DNA of 52,982 bases from positions 1 through 52,982 of the forward strand of contig CALUQB010000019.1 of assembly GCA_944322815.1 (NCBI GenBank), given 5' to 3'. Under the pieces are notes generated by a model, which was given only the letters and a program-made list of their open reading frames with translations, had not been told where the DNA came from and searched no databases. This document shows positions 7,371 to 14,641 of the stretch, piece by piece. The stretch is from an uncultured Bacteroidales bacterium. GTDB lineage: Bacteria > Bacteroidota > Bacteroidia > Bacteroidales > UBA932. The translations under genes and the position numbers were made by a program. Position 1 is the stretch's first letter, and each line of letters starts with the position of its first letter.

Positions 7371-7402
7371 TTTAGAGTTGAATTTAAAATTGCTTAATTT
7401 TG
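7371..7402 (+). promoter_or_regulatory. Transketolase promoter
   Basis: TAATTTTG at 7395-7402 fits the TAnnTTTG element. A TTTA at 7371-7374, 20 nt upstream, can serve as a weak -33. The transketolase ATG is 47 nt downstream. Confidence 0.6.
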
Positions 7403-7448
7403 GGTCTCGGTTGGGTTTTCCGGAAATTAATCAATAGTCAGTATAATC

Positions 7449-9461
7449 ATGAAAAACGACAAGAAACTTTTGGACAGGGCCGCTGACAATATCAGGATTC
7501 TGGCGGCTTCCATGGTAGAAAAGGCGAAGTCAGGACATCCTGGCGGCGCTATGGGAGGAGCTGATTTCATCAATGTGCTTTTCTCCGAGTATCTGGTGTA
7601 TGATCCGGAGAACCCGAGGTGGGAAAGCAGGGACCGTTTCTTCCTGGACCCCGGACACATGTCTCCGATGCTTTATTCCGTACTGGCGTTGTCCGGAAAG
7701 TTTTCTCTTGACGAGCTTGCACAGTTCAGACAGTGGGGAAGTCCGACTCCGGGTCATCCTGAGGTGAATGTCGATCGTGGTATCGAGAATACTTCCGGTC
7801 CGCTCGGCCAGGGCCATACATTCGCCGTCGGAGCGGCCATAGCGGCCAAGTTCCTGAAAGCCAGGCTGGGTGATCAGATGAATCAGACCATATATGCGTA
7901 CATATCTGACGGCGGTATACAGGAGGAGATTTCGCAGGGAGCGGGGCGTATAGCCGGATATCTCGGACTCGACAACCTCGTTATGTTTTATGATTCCAAC
8001 GACATACAGCTTTCGACGGCTACCGATGCGGTGACTGATGAAGATGTGGAAGCAAAGTACCGCGCCTGGGGCTGGGATGTGATGAAAATCGACGGCAATG
8101 ATGCCGATCAGATCCGTCAGGCTCTCGACTGGGCAAAGGCCGTTCAGGGAAAACCGGCCCTGATCATCGGACATACCGTTATGGGCAAGGGTGCACGCAA
8201 GGCCGACGGGTCCAGCTACGAGAATTGCTGTGCCACACACGGGGCTCCGCTTGGCGGCGATGCATACGTGAATACAGTGAAGAATCTGGGCGGTGACCCG
8301 GAGAACCCGTTCGTGATTTTCCCTGAAGTCCGGGCCATCTATGAAGCCCGCAAACAGGAGCTTCGGGCAATAGTCGCACAGAAAAAGTCCTGTCATGACA
8401 AATGGGCTGCAGAGAATCCTGAACTGGCGGCCAAGATGCGGAAGTGGTTTTCAGGAGAGGCCCCTACACTGGACTGGAATGCCATCGTACAGAAACCGGG
8501 AGCTGCAACCAGGGGTGCTTCTTCTACCGTACTTGGCTATCTCGCGGAACATGTTGAGAATATGATCGTGTCTTCGGCCGATCTTTCGAATTCCGACAAG
8601 ACCGACGGCTTCCTGAAGAAGACCCATGCATTCACCAGAGGAGATTTTTCAGGAGCTTTCCTCCAGGCGGGAGTATCCGAGCTGACCATGGCCTGCTGCT
8701 GTATAGGCATGATGCTTCACGGCGGTGTCATAGCTGCCTGCGCTACATTCTTCGTATTCTCTGACTATATGAAACCGGCAGTCAGGATGGCTGCCCTGAT
8801 GGAAGTTCCTGTAAAGTTCATCTGGTCTCATGATGCTTTCAGGGTGGGAGAAGACGGGCCTACGCATGAGCCTGTGGAGCAGGAGATGCAGCTTCGTCTT
8901 ATGGAGAGGCTGAAGAATCATCACGGAAGGAATTCCATGCTGGTTCTCCGCCCTGCCGATGTGGAAGAGACTACCCGGGCCTGGAAACTGGCCATGGAGA
9001 ATACCATGACTCCTTCCGCCCTGATCTTGTCAAGGCAGAATATAGAAAACCTGCCTGCCGGCAATGATTATGGCCAGGTATCCAAAGGCGCATACGTTGT
9101 GGGCGGATCAGACGAAAATCCGGATGTCATACTGGTGGCTTCCGGTTCGGAGGTTTCCACGCTGGTGGCCGGTGCCGCCCTTCTGAAAGCTGACGGAATC
9201 CGCGTGCGTATCGTTTCTGTCCCTTCAGAGGGGCTGTTCAGGACTCAGGATCCTGCATATCAGGCTTCGGTACTTCCTGCCGGCGTGAAGAAATTCGGTC
9301 TGACTGCAGGCCTTCCTGTCACGCTGGAGAGTCTGACAGGTGCCGACGGAAAGGTATGGGGGCTTGATTCTTTTGGATTCTCGGCTCCGTACAAGGTTCT
9401 GGATGAAAAGCTCGGCTTTACAGCTCAGAATGTATACGACCAGGTGAAGTCGATGCTCTGA
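7449..9461 (+). CDS. tkt: Transketolase
   Basis: A 670-residue thiamine-diphosphate enzyme that moves two-carbon ketol units between sugar phosphates in the pentose phosphate pathway. Residues about 26-36 read KSGHPGGAMGG and about 99-120 read PGHPEVNVDRGIENTSGPLGQG, both classical N-terminal cofactor-binding motifs of transketolases. The pyrimidine domain carries EDGPTHEPVEQ near 466-476, with the conserved Glu-Asp-Gly-Pro-Thr-His motif, and the C-terminal domain has ILVASGSEV near 560. Full length for the family with no gap. It is a single-gene unit with its own promoter and a bidirectional terminator shared with the opposite tRNA gene. Confidence 0.96.
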   Translation: MKNDKKLLDRAADNIRILAASMVEKAKSGHPGGAMGGADFINVLFSEYLVYDPENPRWESRDRFFLDPGHMSPMLYSVLALSGKFSLDELAQFRQWGSPTPGHPEVNVDRGIENTSGPLGQGHTFAVGAAIAAKFLKARLGDQMNQTIYAYISDGGIQEEISQGAGRIAGYLGLDNLVMFYDSNDIQLSTATDAVTDEDVEAKYRAWGWDVMKIDGNDADQIRQALDWAKAVQGKPALIIGHTVMGKGARKADGSSYENCCATHGAPLGGDAYVNTVKNLGGDPENPFVIFPEVRAIYEARKQELRAIVAQKKSCHDKWAAENPELAAKMRKWFSGEAPTLDWNAIVQKPGAATRGASSTVLGYLAEHVENMIVSSADLSNSDKTDGFLKKTHAFTRGDFSGAFLQAGVSELTMACCCIGMMLHGGVIAACATFFVFSDYMKPAVRMAALMEVPVKFIWSHDAFRVGEDGPTHEPVEQEMQLRLMERLKNHHGRNSMLVLRPADVEETTRAWKLAMENTMTPSALILSRQNIENLPAGNDYGQVSKGAYVVGGSDENPDVILVASGSEVSTLVAGAALLKADGIRVRIVSVPSEGLFRTQDPAYQASVLPAGVKKFGLTAGLPVTLESLTGADGKVWGLDSFGFSAPYKVLDEKLGFTAQNVYDQVKSML

Positions 9462-9506
9462 CAGATGCTGATGCCCCTTCCGGCCCGGCGGGGAACAGTA
9501 TCAAGT

Positions 9507-9548
9507 AAAAAAAGCAGCCATCTGAAAATCAGATGGCTGCTTTTTTTA
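9507..9548. terminator. Bidirectional terminator between tkt and tRNA-Pro
   Basis: GCAGCCATCTGA pairs perfectly with TCAGATGGCTGC around a short A-loop, with an A-run on the left and a T-run on the right. It can stop transketolase transcripts going right and tRNA-Pro transcripts going left. Confidence 0.92.
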
Positions 9549-9551
9549 ATG

Positions 9552-9625
9552 TCGGGGTACTGTGACTCGAACACAGGACCCTCTGGTCCCAAACCAGATG
9601 CGCTAGCCAACTGCGCCACACCCCG
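9552..9625 (-). tRNA. tRNA-Pro (anticodon TGG)
   Basis: Read on the minus strand, the gene folds as a standard tRNA: acceptor CGGGGTG with TACCCCG, D-arm GCGCAGTTGGCTAGCGC, anticodon stem TCTGG/CCAGA around loop TTTGGGA (anticodon TGG) and T-arm with GTTCGAGTC. The discriminator is A and the 3' CCA is not encoded. 74 nt. A promoter with TTTG-N19-TATATTTG lies just upstream. Confidence 0.97.
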
Positions 9626-9651
9626 AATTCCTCTTCTTTCGAATTGGACTG

Positions 9652-9682
9652 CAAATATACACTTTAATTTCGAAACAACAAA
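9652..9682 (-). promoter_or_regulatory. tRNA-Pro promoter
   Basis: Reading leftward, TTTG (9682-9679), 19 nt, then TATATTTG (9659-9652), followed by CAG. This is a near-perfect Bacteroidota promoter, and the tRNA begins 27 nt past it. Confidence 0.85.
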
Positions 9683-9726
9683 ATATTTTCAATATTTTTA
9701 TTCTCAAAATCGGGTAAGATAAAAAA

Positions 9727-9758
9727 AAGATGCAGGAGACGTTCATCTCCTGCATCTT
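9727..9758 (-). terminator. Terminator of the ribosomal protein operon
   Basis: Reading leftward, GATGCAGGAGA (9756-9746) and TCTCCTGCATC (9739-9729) form an 11-bp stem with a 6-nt loop, followed by a run of eight T residues (9728-9721). It lies about 25 nt after the rpsC stop and ends the operon there. Confidence 0.92.
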
Positions 9759-9781
9759 CATATCATGTTTTCCGTATCGGA

Positions 9782-10531
9782 TTATTTGTTTTCCTTACGG
9801 TCTCCGCCACGGTTGCGTCCGCCACGACGACGTTCTCCACGGCCTCCCTGACGGGATGAATTCTGAGCCTGCGCTGCAGAAATGCCTGCGTTTGGAGAAA
9901 GGTCTTTCTTTCCGTAAACTTCACCGTTGCAGATCCATACCTTGATACCGAGCACGCCGACTTTGGTATGAGCCTCTGCGAGAGCGTAGTCTATGTCAGC
10001 ACGGAAAGTGTGGAGTGGAGTACGTCCTTCCTTGAACATTTCGCTCCTGGCCATTTCAGCGCCGCCAAGACGGCCGCTGATCTGGATTTTGATACCTTCC
10101 GCACCTACTCTCATAGTAGTGCCGATAGCCATCTTGATAGCCCTTCTGTAGGATACACGGCCCTCAATCTGGCGGGCTATGTTGTCAGCTACGAAATGAG
10201 CGTCGGTCTCAGGCTTCTTCACTTCGAAGATGTTGATCTGGACATCTTTGCTGGTTACCTTTTTCAGCTCTTCCTTGAGCATGTCCACTTCAGCTCCGCC
10301 TTTTCCGATGATGACACCTGGTCTGGCAGCATGAATGGTCACGGTAATGAGTTTCAGAGTCCTCTCGATAACTATCTTTGAAAGTCCTGCCTTTGCAAGA
10401 CGGTTTACGAGATATTTGCGGATTTCATAGTCTTCAGCGATCTTGGCTGCGTAGTCACCACCACACCAGTTAGAGTCCCAACCACGGGTGATACCGATTC
10501 TGTTGCTGATAGGATTTGTTTTCTGTCCCAT
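9782..10531 (-). CDS. rpsC: 30S ribosomal protein S3
   Basis: A 249-residue S3, part of the head of the small subunit at the mRNA entry channel. The N-terminus [20 protein letters not shown] and the KH-domain signature [14 protein letters not shown] (about 75-88) identify it; [16 protein letters not shown] (about 150-165) is the conserved C-terminal domain motif. The last 30 residues form an Arg/Gly-rich tail ([19 protein letters not shown]) longer than in Escherichia coli S3. It is the last gene of this operon: a strong terminator follows, and rplP, the usual next gene, is absent. Confidence 0.97.
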   Translation of the reverse strand: MGQKTNPISNRIGITRGWDSNWCGGDYAAKIAEDYEIRKYLVNRLAKAGLSKIVIERTLKLITVTIHAARPGVIIGKGGAEVDMLKEELKKVTSKDVQINIFEVKKPETDAHFVADNIARQIEGRVSYRRAIKMAIGTTMRVGAEGIKIQISGRLGGAEMARSEMFKEGRTPLHTFRADIDYALAEAHTKVGVLGIKVWICNGEVYGKKDLSPNAGISAAQAQNSSRQGGRGERRRGGRNRGGDRKENK

Positions 10532-10534
10532 AAT

Positions 10535-10954
10535 TTATTCCTCCACTGTTGCTGGTTTCTTGACATCGAGGATGACGGTGATGTGGTTTGAACGCTTGCG
10601 GATCCTTCCGGCCCTTCCCTGAGGACAAGGACGGATTCTCTTGAGGGTTCTGCCTTCATTTACCATGAGGGTCTTGATATATACATTTCCGTTATCCAGT
10701 TCGCTTGACTTGTCCTGGTTCTTTGCTTCCCAGTTTGCGATAGCGCTGCGCACTACCTTCTCGAGACTTGCAGAAGCATGCTTCTTCGAGTACTTGAGAA
10801 TATCGAGCGCCTTGTTCACCTCCACGCCTCTGATGATATCGGCTACCAGACGCATTTTGCGAGGTGAAGTAGGAACATTATTCAGTTTAGCTATAGCTGT
10901 TTCCTTCTTTTCAGCTTTCAGCCTCTCGGCCATCAATCTTTTACGAGCTCCCAT
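10535..10954 (-). CDS. rplV: 50S ribosomal protein L22
   Basis: A 139-residue L22, which binds several 23S rRNA domains and lines the peptide exit tunnel. [15 protein letters not shown] (about 29-43) and the C-terminal beta-hairpin [22 protein letters not shown] are clear family signatures. The N-terminus has a 25-residue basic extension before the conserved core ([18 protein letters not shown]), which is common in Bacteroidota. The gene ends 3 nt before rpsC and begins 19 nt after rpsS, inside the operon. Confidence 0.96.
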   Translation of the reverse strand: MGARKRLMAERLKAEKKETAIAKLNNVPTSPRKMRLVADIIRGVEVNKALDILKYSKKHASASLEKVVRSAIANWEAKNQDKSSELDNGNVYIKTLMVNEGRTLKRIRPCPQGRAGRIRKRSNHITVILDVKKPATVEE

Positions 10955-10973
10955 AATTCAATTTTCATTTTAA

Positions 10974-11243
10974 TTATTTACGATTGCCCGAATGGCCTCT
11001 GAATGTTCTTGTCGGAGCGAACTCTCCGAGCTTGTGGCCTACCATGTTCTCAGTAACGTAAACAGGAATAAACTTGTTTCCATTATGAACAGCGATAGTG
11101 TGACCCACGAAGTCAGGAGAGATCATACTTGCGCGTGACCAAGTCTTGACAACCTCTTTCTTCATGCTACCTTCATTCATAGCAAGAATTTTCTTTTCCA
11201 GGCTAGCCTGGATATAAGGACCTTTTCTTAATGAACGACTCAT
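10974..11243 (-). CDS. rpsS: 30S ribosomal protein S19
   Basis: An 89-residue S19 of the small-subunit head, which contacts 16S rRNA together with S13. [11 protein letters not shown] at the start and [16 protein letters not shown] near the end are diagnostic. Normal length. It is placed between rplB and rplV as in most bacteria. Confidence 0.97.
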   Translation of the reverse strand: MSRSLRKGPYIQASLEKKILAMNEGSMKKEVVKTWSRASMISPDFVGHTIAVHNGNKFIPVYVTENMVGHKLGEFAPTRTFRGHSGNRK

Positions 11244-11264
11244 AATCTCTAAAGTTTTATTCCG

Positions 11265-12089
11265 TTATTTTTTCCTTCTTTCAATGATAAACCTGTTTGA
11301 AGCGCTCTTAGGATTACGTGTCTTGTAGCCCTTGGCTGGGAGACCCTTGCGTGAACGTGGATGACCTCCGGATGCACGTCCTTCACCACCACCCATCGGG
11401 TGATCTACCGGGTTCATGACAACGCCTCTGTTGCGAGGTCTGCGTCCGAGCCATCTGTTACGTCCTGCCTTACCGTGAGACTCCAAATTGTGGTCTGGAT
11501 TTGATACAGTACCCACTGTTGCGCGGCAAGTCACAAGTACCATTCTGGTCTCGCCTGAAGGGAGACGTACGATGGCGTGGTTGCCTTCGCGTGCTGCGAG
11601 CTGGGCGAATGCGCCTGCACTACGTGCCATGGCTGCACCCTGACCAGGACGAAGCTCTATGTTGTGGATAAGTGTACCGAGCGGAATTTCAGAGAGTGGA
11701 AGAGTGTTGCCGACTTCAGGAGCCACGCCAGGGCCTGAAGCTATGACCTGTCCTACTTTCAGTCCGTTAGGAGCGATGATATATTTCTTTACACCATCTT
11801 CATATTTGACCAGTGCGATACGTGCGCTGCGGTTCGGATCGTATTCGATCGTCATCACCGTAGCCTTGCAGTCGTCCTTGTCACGACGGAAGTCGATGAT
11901 ACGGTACATTCTCTTGTGACCGCCACCGATGTAGCGCATAGTCATTTTACCCTGGTTGTTTCGTCCGCCTGTCTTTTTCAGCGGAGCCAACAGAGATTTC
12001 TCAGGAACTTTGCAGGTAATGTCGTCAAAAGCACTAATTACCTTGTTTCTCTGTCCCGGGGTTACCGGTTTGAATTTTCTTACTGCCAT
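11265..12089 (-). CDS. rplB: 50S ribosomal protein L2
   Basis: A 274-residue L2, needed for subunit joining and peptidyl-transferase activity. The N-terminal [17 protein letters not shown], the internal [20 protein letters not shown] and the C-terminal [19 protein letters not shown] with the functionally essential His identify it. Length is normal. It lies in the conserved order rplW-rplB-rpsS. Confidence 0.98.
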   Translation of the reverse strand: MAVRKFKPVTPGQRNKVISAFDDITCKVPEKSLLAPLKKTGGRNNQGKMTMRYIGGGHKRMYRIIDFRRDKDDCKATVMTIEYDPNRSARIALVKYEDGVKKYIIAPNGLKVGQVIASGPGVAPEVGNTLPLSEIPLGTLIHNIELRPGQGAAMARSAGAFAQLAAREGNHAIVRLPSGETRMVLVTCRATVGTVSNPDHNLESHGKAGRNRWLGRRPRNRGVVMNPVDHPMGGGEGRASGGHPRSRKGLPAKGYKTRNPKSASNRFIIERRKK

Positions 12090-12100
12090 TGTACAATACC

Positions 12101-12394
12101 TTAAATGTTACTATAGAAATCTATCTTGTCTTCACCGGCGAGAGTCACGTAAGCTTTCTTGTAGTGATTCTCGCGGCCTTTAAGTATTCCTGCCTTTGTG
12201 TAGCGGGATTTCTTTTTCCCGTGATAGTTCAATGTATTGACTGAAGCTACAGATACATTGTACATCTGCTCAACGGCAGCCTTGATCTGAAGTTTGTTGG
12301 CATCACGGTCAACTATGAAGCCATAGCGGTTCAACTTTTCGCCCTGAACCGTCATCTTTTCAGTTACTATAGGCTTAATGATAATTCCCATCAC
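12101..12394 (-). CDS. rplW: 50S ribosomal protein L23
   Basis: A 97-residue L23, which sits at the exit of the peptide tunnel and docks trigger factor and the signal recognition particle. [11 protein letters not shown] near the start and [26 protein letters not shown] match the family. Two ATG codons occur in a row; the second (12391) may be the real start. It is 11 nt ahead of rplB. Confidence 0.96.
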   Translation of the reverse strand: MMGIIIKPIVTEKMTVQGEKLNRYGFIVDRDANKLQIKAAVEQMYNVSVASVNTLNYHGKKKSRYTKAGILKGRENHYKKAYVTLAGEDKIDFYSNI

Positions 12395-12403
12395 TCAATC
12401 GTT

Positions 12404-13030
12404 TTATTTGATTCTTGACTCAAGTATATCCTGCACGCCATCAACCATGACCATAGAATATGCATTCATAATGGCGTAAGTGTTGATCTCATCCACAGTG
12501 ATCACTTTTACGTATGGGATATTGCGTGAAGAAAGATAAATGTTGGCTGAATTCTGCGGAAGAACGAAAAGTACCTTCCTGTCGCCTGCCTTAAGATTCT
12601 TCAGAATCTGGATGAATTCCTTGGTCTTAGGAGCTTCCATGGCGAAAGGTTCTACCATGATCAGGGCATTTTCCTTTGCCTTGTATGAAAGAGCAGAGAA
12701 TCTTGCGAGCTGTTTCAGCTTCTTGTTCAATTTTTTGCGGTAGCAGCGAGGCTTAGGGCCGAATACACGTCCGCCGCCTACATAGATACCGGCTTTCAAG
12801 CTGCCGTGACGGGCGCCGCCTGAACCTTTCTGACGGATCAGTTTCTTGGTGCTGTAGGCTACTTCGCTACGGTCCTTGGTTTTGGCTGTACCCTGTCTCT
12901 GGTTGGCCAGATACTGTTTTACATCGAGATAAATCGCATGGTCGTTAGGCTCGATACCGAAGATGGCATCGTTAAGGACCACCTTCTTTCCGGATTCTGT
13001 TCCGTCAATCTTATAAACTGACAATTCCAT
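12404..13030 (-). CDS. rplD: 50S ribosomal protein L4
   Basis: A 208-residue L4, an early-assembly protein whose extended loop lines the exit tunnel. The loop is visible as [14 protein letters not shown] and [14 protein letters not shown] (about 44-80), followed by [18 protein letters not shown]. In Escherichia coli L4 also represses its own operon; whether that holds here is unknown, but a hairpin is present in the operon leader. Gap to rplC is 4 nt. Confidence 0.97.
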   Translation of the reverse strand: MELSVYKIDGTESGKKVVLNDAIFGIEPNDHAIYLDVKQYLANQRQGTAKTKDRSEVAYSTKKLIRQKGSGGARHGSLKAGIYVGGGRVFGPKPRCYRKKLNKKLKQLARFSALSYKAKENALIMVEPFAMEAPKTKEFIQILKNLKAGDRKVLFVLPQNSANIYLSSRNIPYVKVITVDEINTYAIMNAYSMVMVDGVQDILESRIK

Positions 13031-13034
13031 AGCC

Positions 13035-13658
13035 TTAATCCTCCAAAATTACATATGAACCCTTTGCTCCTGGTACAGAGCCTTTCAGAACGAGAAGGTT
13101 GTTCTCAGGGATGATCTTCACCACTTCGAGGTTGAATACCTTCACTCTTTCGTTGCCCATGTGCCCTGCCATGCGCATTCCCTTGAATACGCGTGAAGGC
13201 CATGATGATGCACCGAGAGAACCCGGGTGACGAAGCCTGTTGTGCTGGCCATGTGTCTGTCCGCCTACTCCGGCGAAGCCATGGCGTTTCACGACTCCCT
13301 GGAAACCTTTACCTTTGGAAGTACCGACAACGTCGATGTAGACAGTGTTCGCGAACACGTCGGCTACAGTCAGAACGTCGCCTAATTTGAGATCCTGAGC
13401 GAAATCTGCCTTGAACTCGACAAGTTTGCGCTTAGGGGTGGTTCCTGCCTTTGCGAAGTGCCCCATCAGAGGCTTGCTGGCGTGCTTTTCTGAAATTTCG
13501 TCATAGGCAAGCTGTACAGCGGCATAACCATCTTTTTCTACTGTACGAATCTGCGTAACAACACACGGACCAGCCTCAACTACGGTGCATGGAATATTTT
13601 TTCCATCAGCACCGAAAACGGAAGTCATTCCGATTTTCTTTCCAATTAATCCAGGCAT
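13035..13658 (-). CDS. rplC: 50S ribosomal protein L3
   Basis: A 207-residue L3, an early-binding 23S rRNA protein whose loop reaches the peptidyl-transferase centre. [15 protein letters not shown] at the start and the loop segment [20 protein letters not shown] (about 128-147), with the Gln methylated in some species, identify it. It is the first gene of this operon: rpsJ, the usual first gene, is not in front of it. The leader begins near 13713 from the promoter at 13720-13750. Confidence 0.97.
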   Translation of the reverse strand: MPGLIGKKIGMTSVFGADGKNIPCTVVEAGPCVVTQIRTVEKDGYAAVQLAYDEISEKHASKPLMGHFAKAGTTPKRKLVEFKADFAQDLKLGDVLTVADVFANTVYIDVVGTSKGKGFQGVVKRHGFAGVGGQTHGQHNRLRHPGSLGASSWPSRVFKGMRMAGHMGNERVKVFNLEVVKIIPENNLLVLKGSVPGAKGSYVILED

Positions 13659-13696
13659 TGGTTTGTTTAATTAATTGTTTATTAATAACTTAATCG

Positions 13697-13715
13697 CCGC
13701 AATACATTTTTGCGG
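13697..13715 (-). promoter_or_regulatory. Leader hairpin of rplC operon
   Basis: CCGCAA and TTGCGG form a 6-bp stem around a 7-nt loop close to the expected 5' end of the operon mRNA. It could mediate autoregulation by a ribosomal protein or simply protect the transcript. Confidence 0.4.
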
Positions 13716-13719
13716 GCTG

Positions 13720-13750
13720 CAAATATACAATTAATATTTTAATTTTCAAC
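13720..13750 (-). promoter_or_regulatory. Ribosomal operon promoter
   Basis: Reading leftward, GTTG (13750-13747), 19 nt, TATATTTG (13727-13720), then CAG. This is a strong Bacteroidota promoter for rplC and the genes after it. Confidence 0.8.
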
Positions 13751-13798
13751 ATCTTGACCGAAAAATAATTCTTTGTAGTCTGTTCGCGATAAAATTCC

Positions 13799-13806
13799 TA
13801 TCTTTG
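13799..13806 (+). promoter_or_regulatory. cdaA promoter -7 element
   Basis: TATCTTTG followed by CA. It is divergent from the ribosomal operon promoter about 70 nt away. A start of transcription near 13812 argues against the first ATG at 13814 as the start of cdaA. Confidence 0.65.
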
Positions 13807-13831
13807 CAAGGATATGCATTATGATATGGTA

Positions 13832-14635
13832 ATGGGAATATTCGGCTTCCTGAACCTGACGTTCATAGACGTGCTCGACATATTGCTCGTGGCACTCATC
13901 ATTTATGTGGTGTTCCGCTGGATAAGGGGTACCTCGGCCATGAGTATCTTTGTGGCCATCATCTCCCTGTATGTGGCCAGAGTGGTCGTGAGCGCTTTCA
14001 ACATGAGGCTGATGTCCGCTATTCTGGGCCAGGTGCTGGATGTGGGAGTCATAGCCCTTATCGTGATTTTCCAGCCCGAAATCCGCAAGTTCCTGATACG
14101 TTTCGGAAGCAGATATCTGATGGAAGCCGGACAGAACGGATTTCTCGGAAAGATTTTCGGAAACAAGGCACGGGCCATGGAAAGCGCAACGGTGAAGGAA
14201 GTCACTGAGGCATGCCGTTCCATGTCGGAACAGAAGACGGGGGCGCTCATAGTCATACCTCACAGATCTCCGGTGGATTTCGTGATAGAGACGGGGGACA
14301 GGATAGATGCCATCATCAGCAAAAGGCTCATCATGAACATCTTCTTCAAGAATTCGCCTCTTCATGACGGTGCCATGGTGATGAGTACCGACCATATCAT
14401 AGCGGCCAGATGCACGCTGCCCATCACGGAGAAGACGGATATTCCGGCACATTACGGAATGCGCCACAAGGCCGCCATGGGTATTTCCGAAGTGACGGAT
14501 GTGGACGTGATAGTGGTCTCTGAAGAGACCGGACAGATATCTTTCGTGAAAGGAGGGATCATCACTCCTCTGAGCAATGCAAACGAGCTGCAGCTGTTGT
14601 TGAACAATTCTTTCGCAAAAGGACAGGAGGGTTAG
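13832..14635 (+). CDS. cdaA: Diadenylate cyclase, CdaA type
   Basis: Makes the second messenger cyclic di-AMP from two ATP at the membrane. Three hydrophobic segments lie in the first 85 residues (IDVLDILLVALIIYVVF, AMSIFVAIISLYVARVVV, VGVIALIVIFQPE), followed by the catalytic DAC domain with HDGAMVM (the metal-binding DGA motif) and MRHKAAMGISE, where many relatives have RHR. VVSEETG closes the core. In-frame ATGs are at 13814, 13826 and 13832; I chose 13832 because the promoter element ends at 13806. The gene is followed within 3 nt by mutS2. Cyclic di-AMP usually links to potassium balance and cell-wall stress; the wall-synthesis operons lie further right in this window. Confidence 0.92.
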   Translation: MGIFGFLNLTFIDVLDILLVALIIYVVFRWIRGTSAMSIFVAIISLYVARVVVSAFNMRLMSAILGQVLDVGVIALIVIFQPEIRKFLIRFGSRYLMEAGQNGFLGKIFGNKARAMESATVKEVTEACRSMSEQKTGALIVIPHRSPVDFVIETGDRIDAIISKRLIMNIFFKNSPLHDGAMVMSTDHIIAARCTLPITEKTDIPAHYGMRHKAAMGISEVTDVDVIVVSEETGQISFVKGGIITPLSNANELQLLLNNSFAKGQEG

Positions 14636-14641
14636 GTTTTG
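14625..14641 (+). promoter_or_regulatory. Shine-Dalgarno site setting a TTG start
   Basis: AGGAGG at 14625-14630, within the end of cdaA, lies 8 nt before the TTG at 14639. Strong sites like this are uncommon in the window and support the TTG start of mutS2. Confidence 0.65.
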
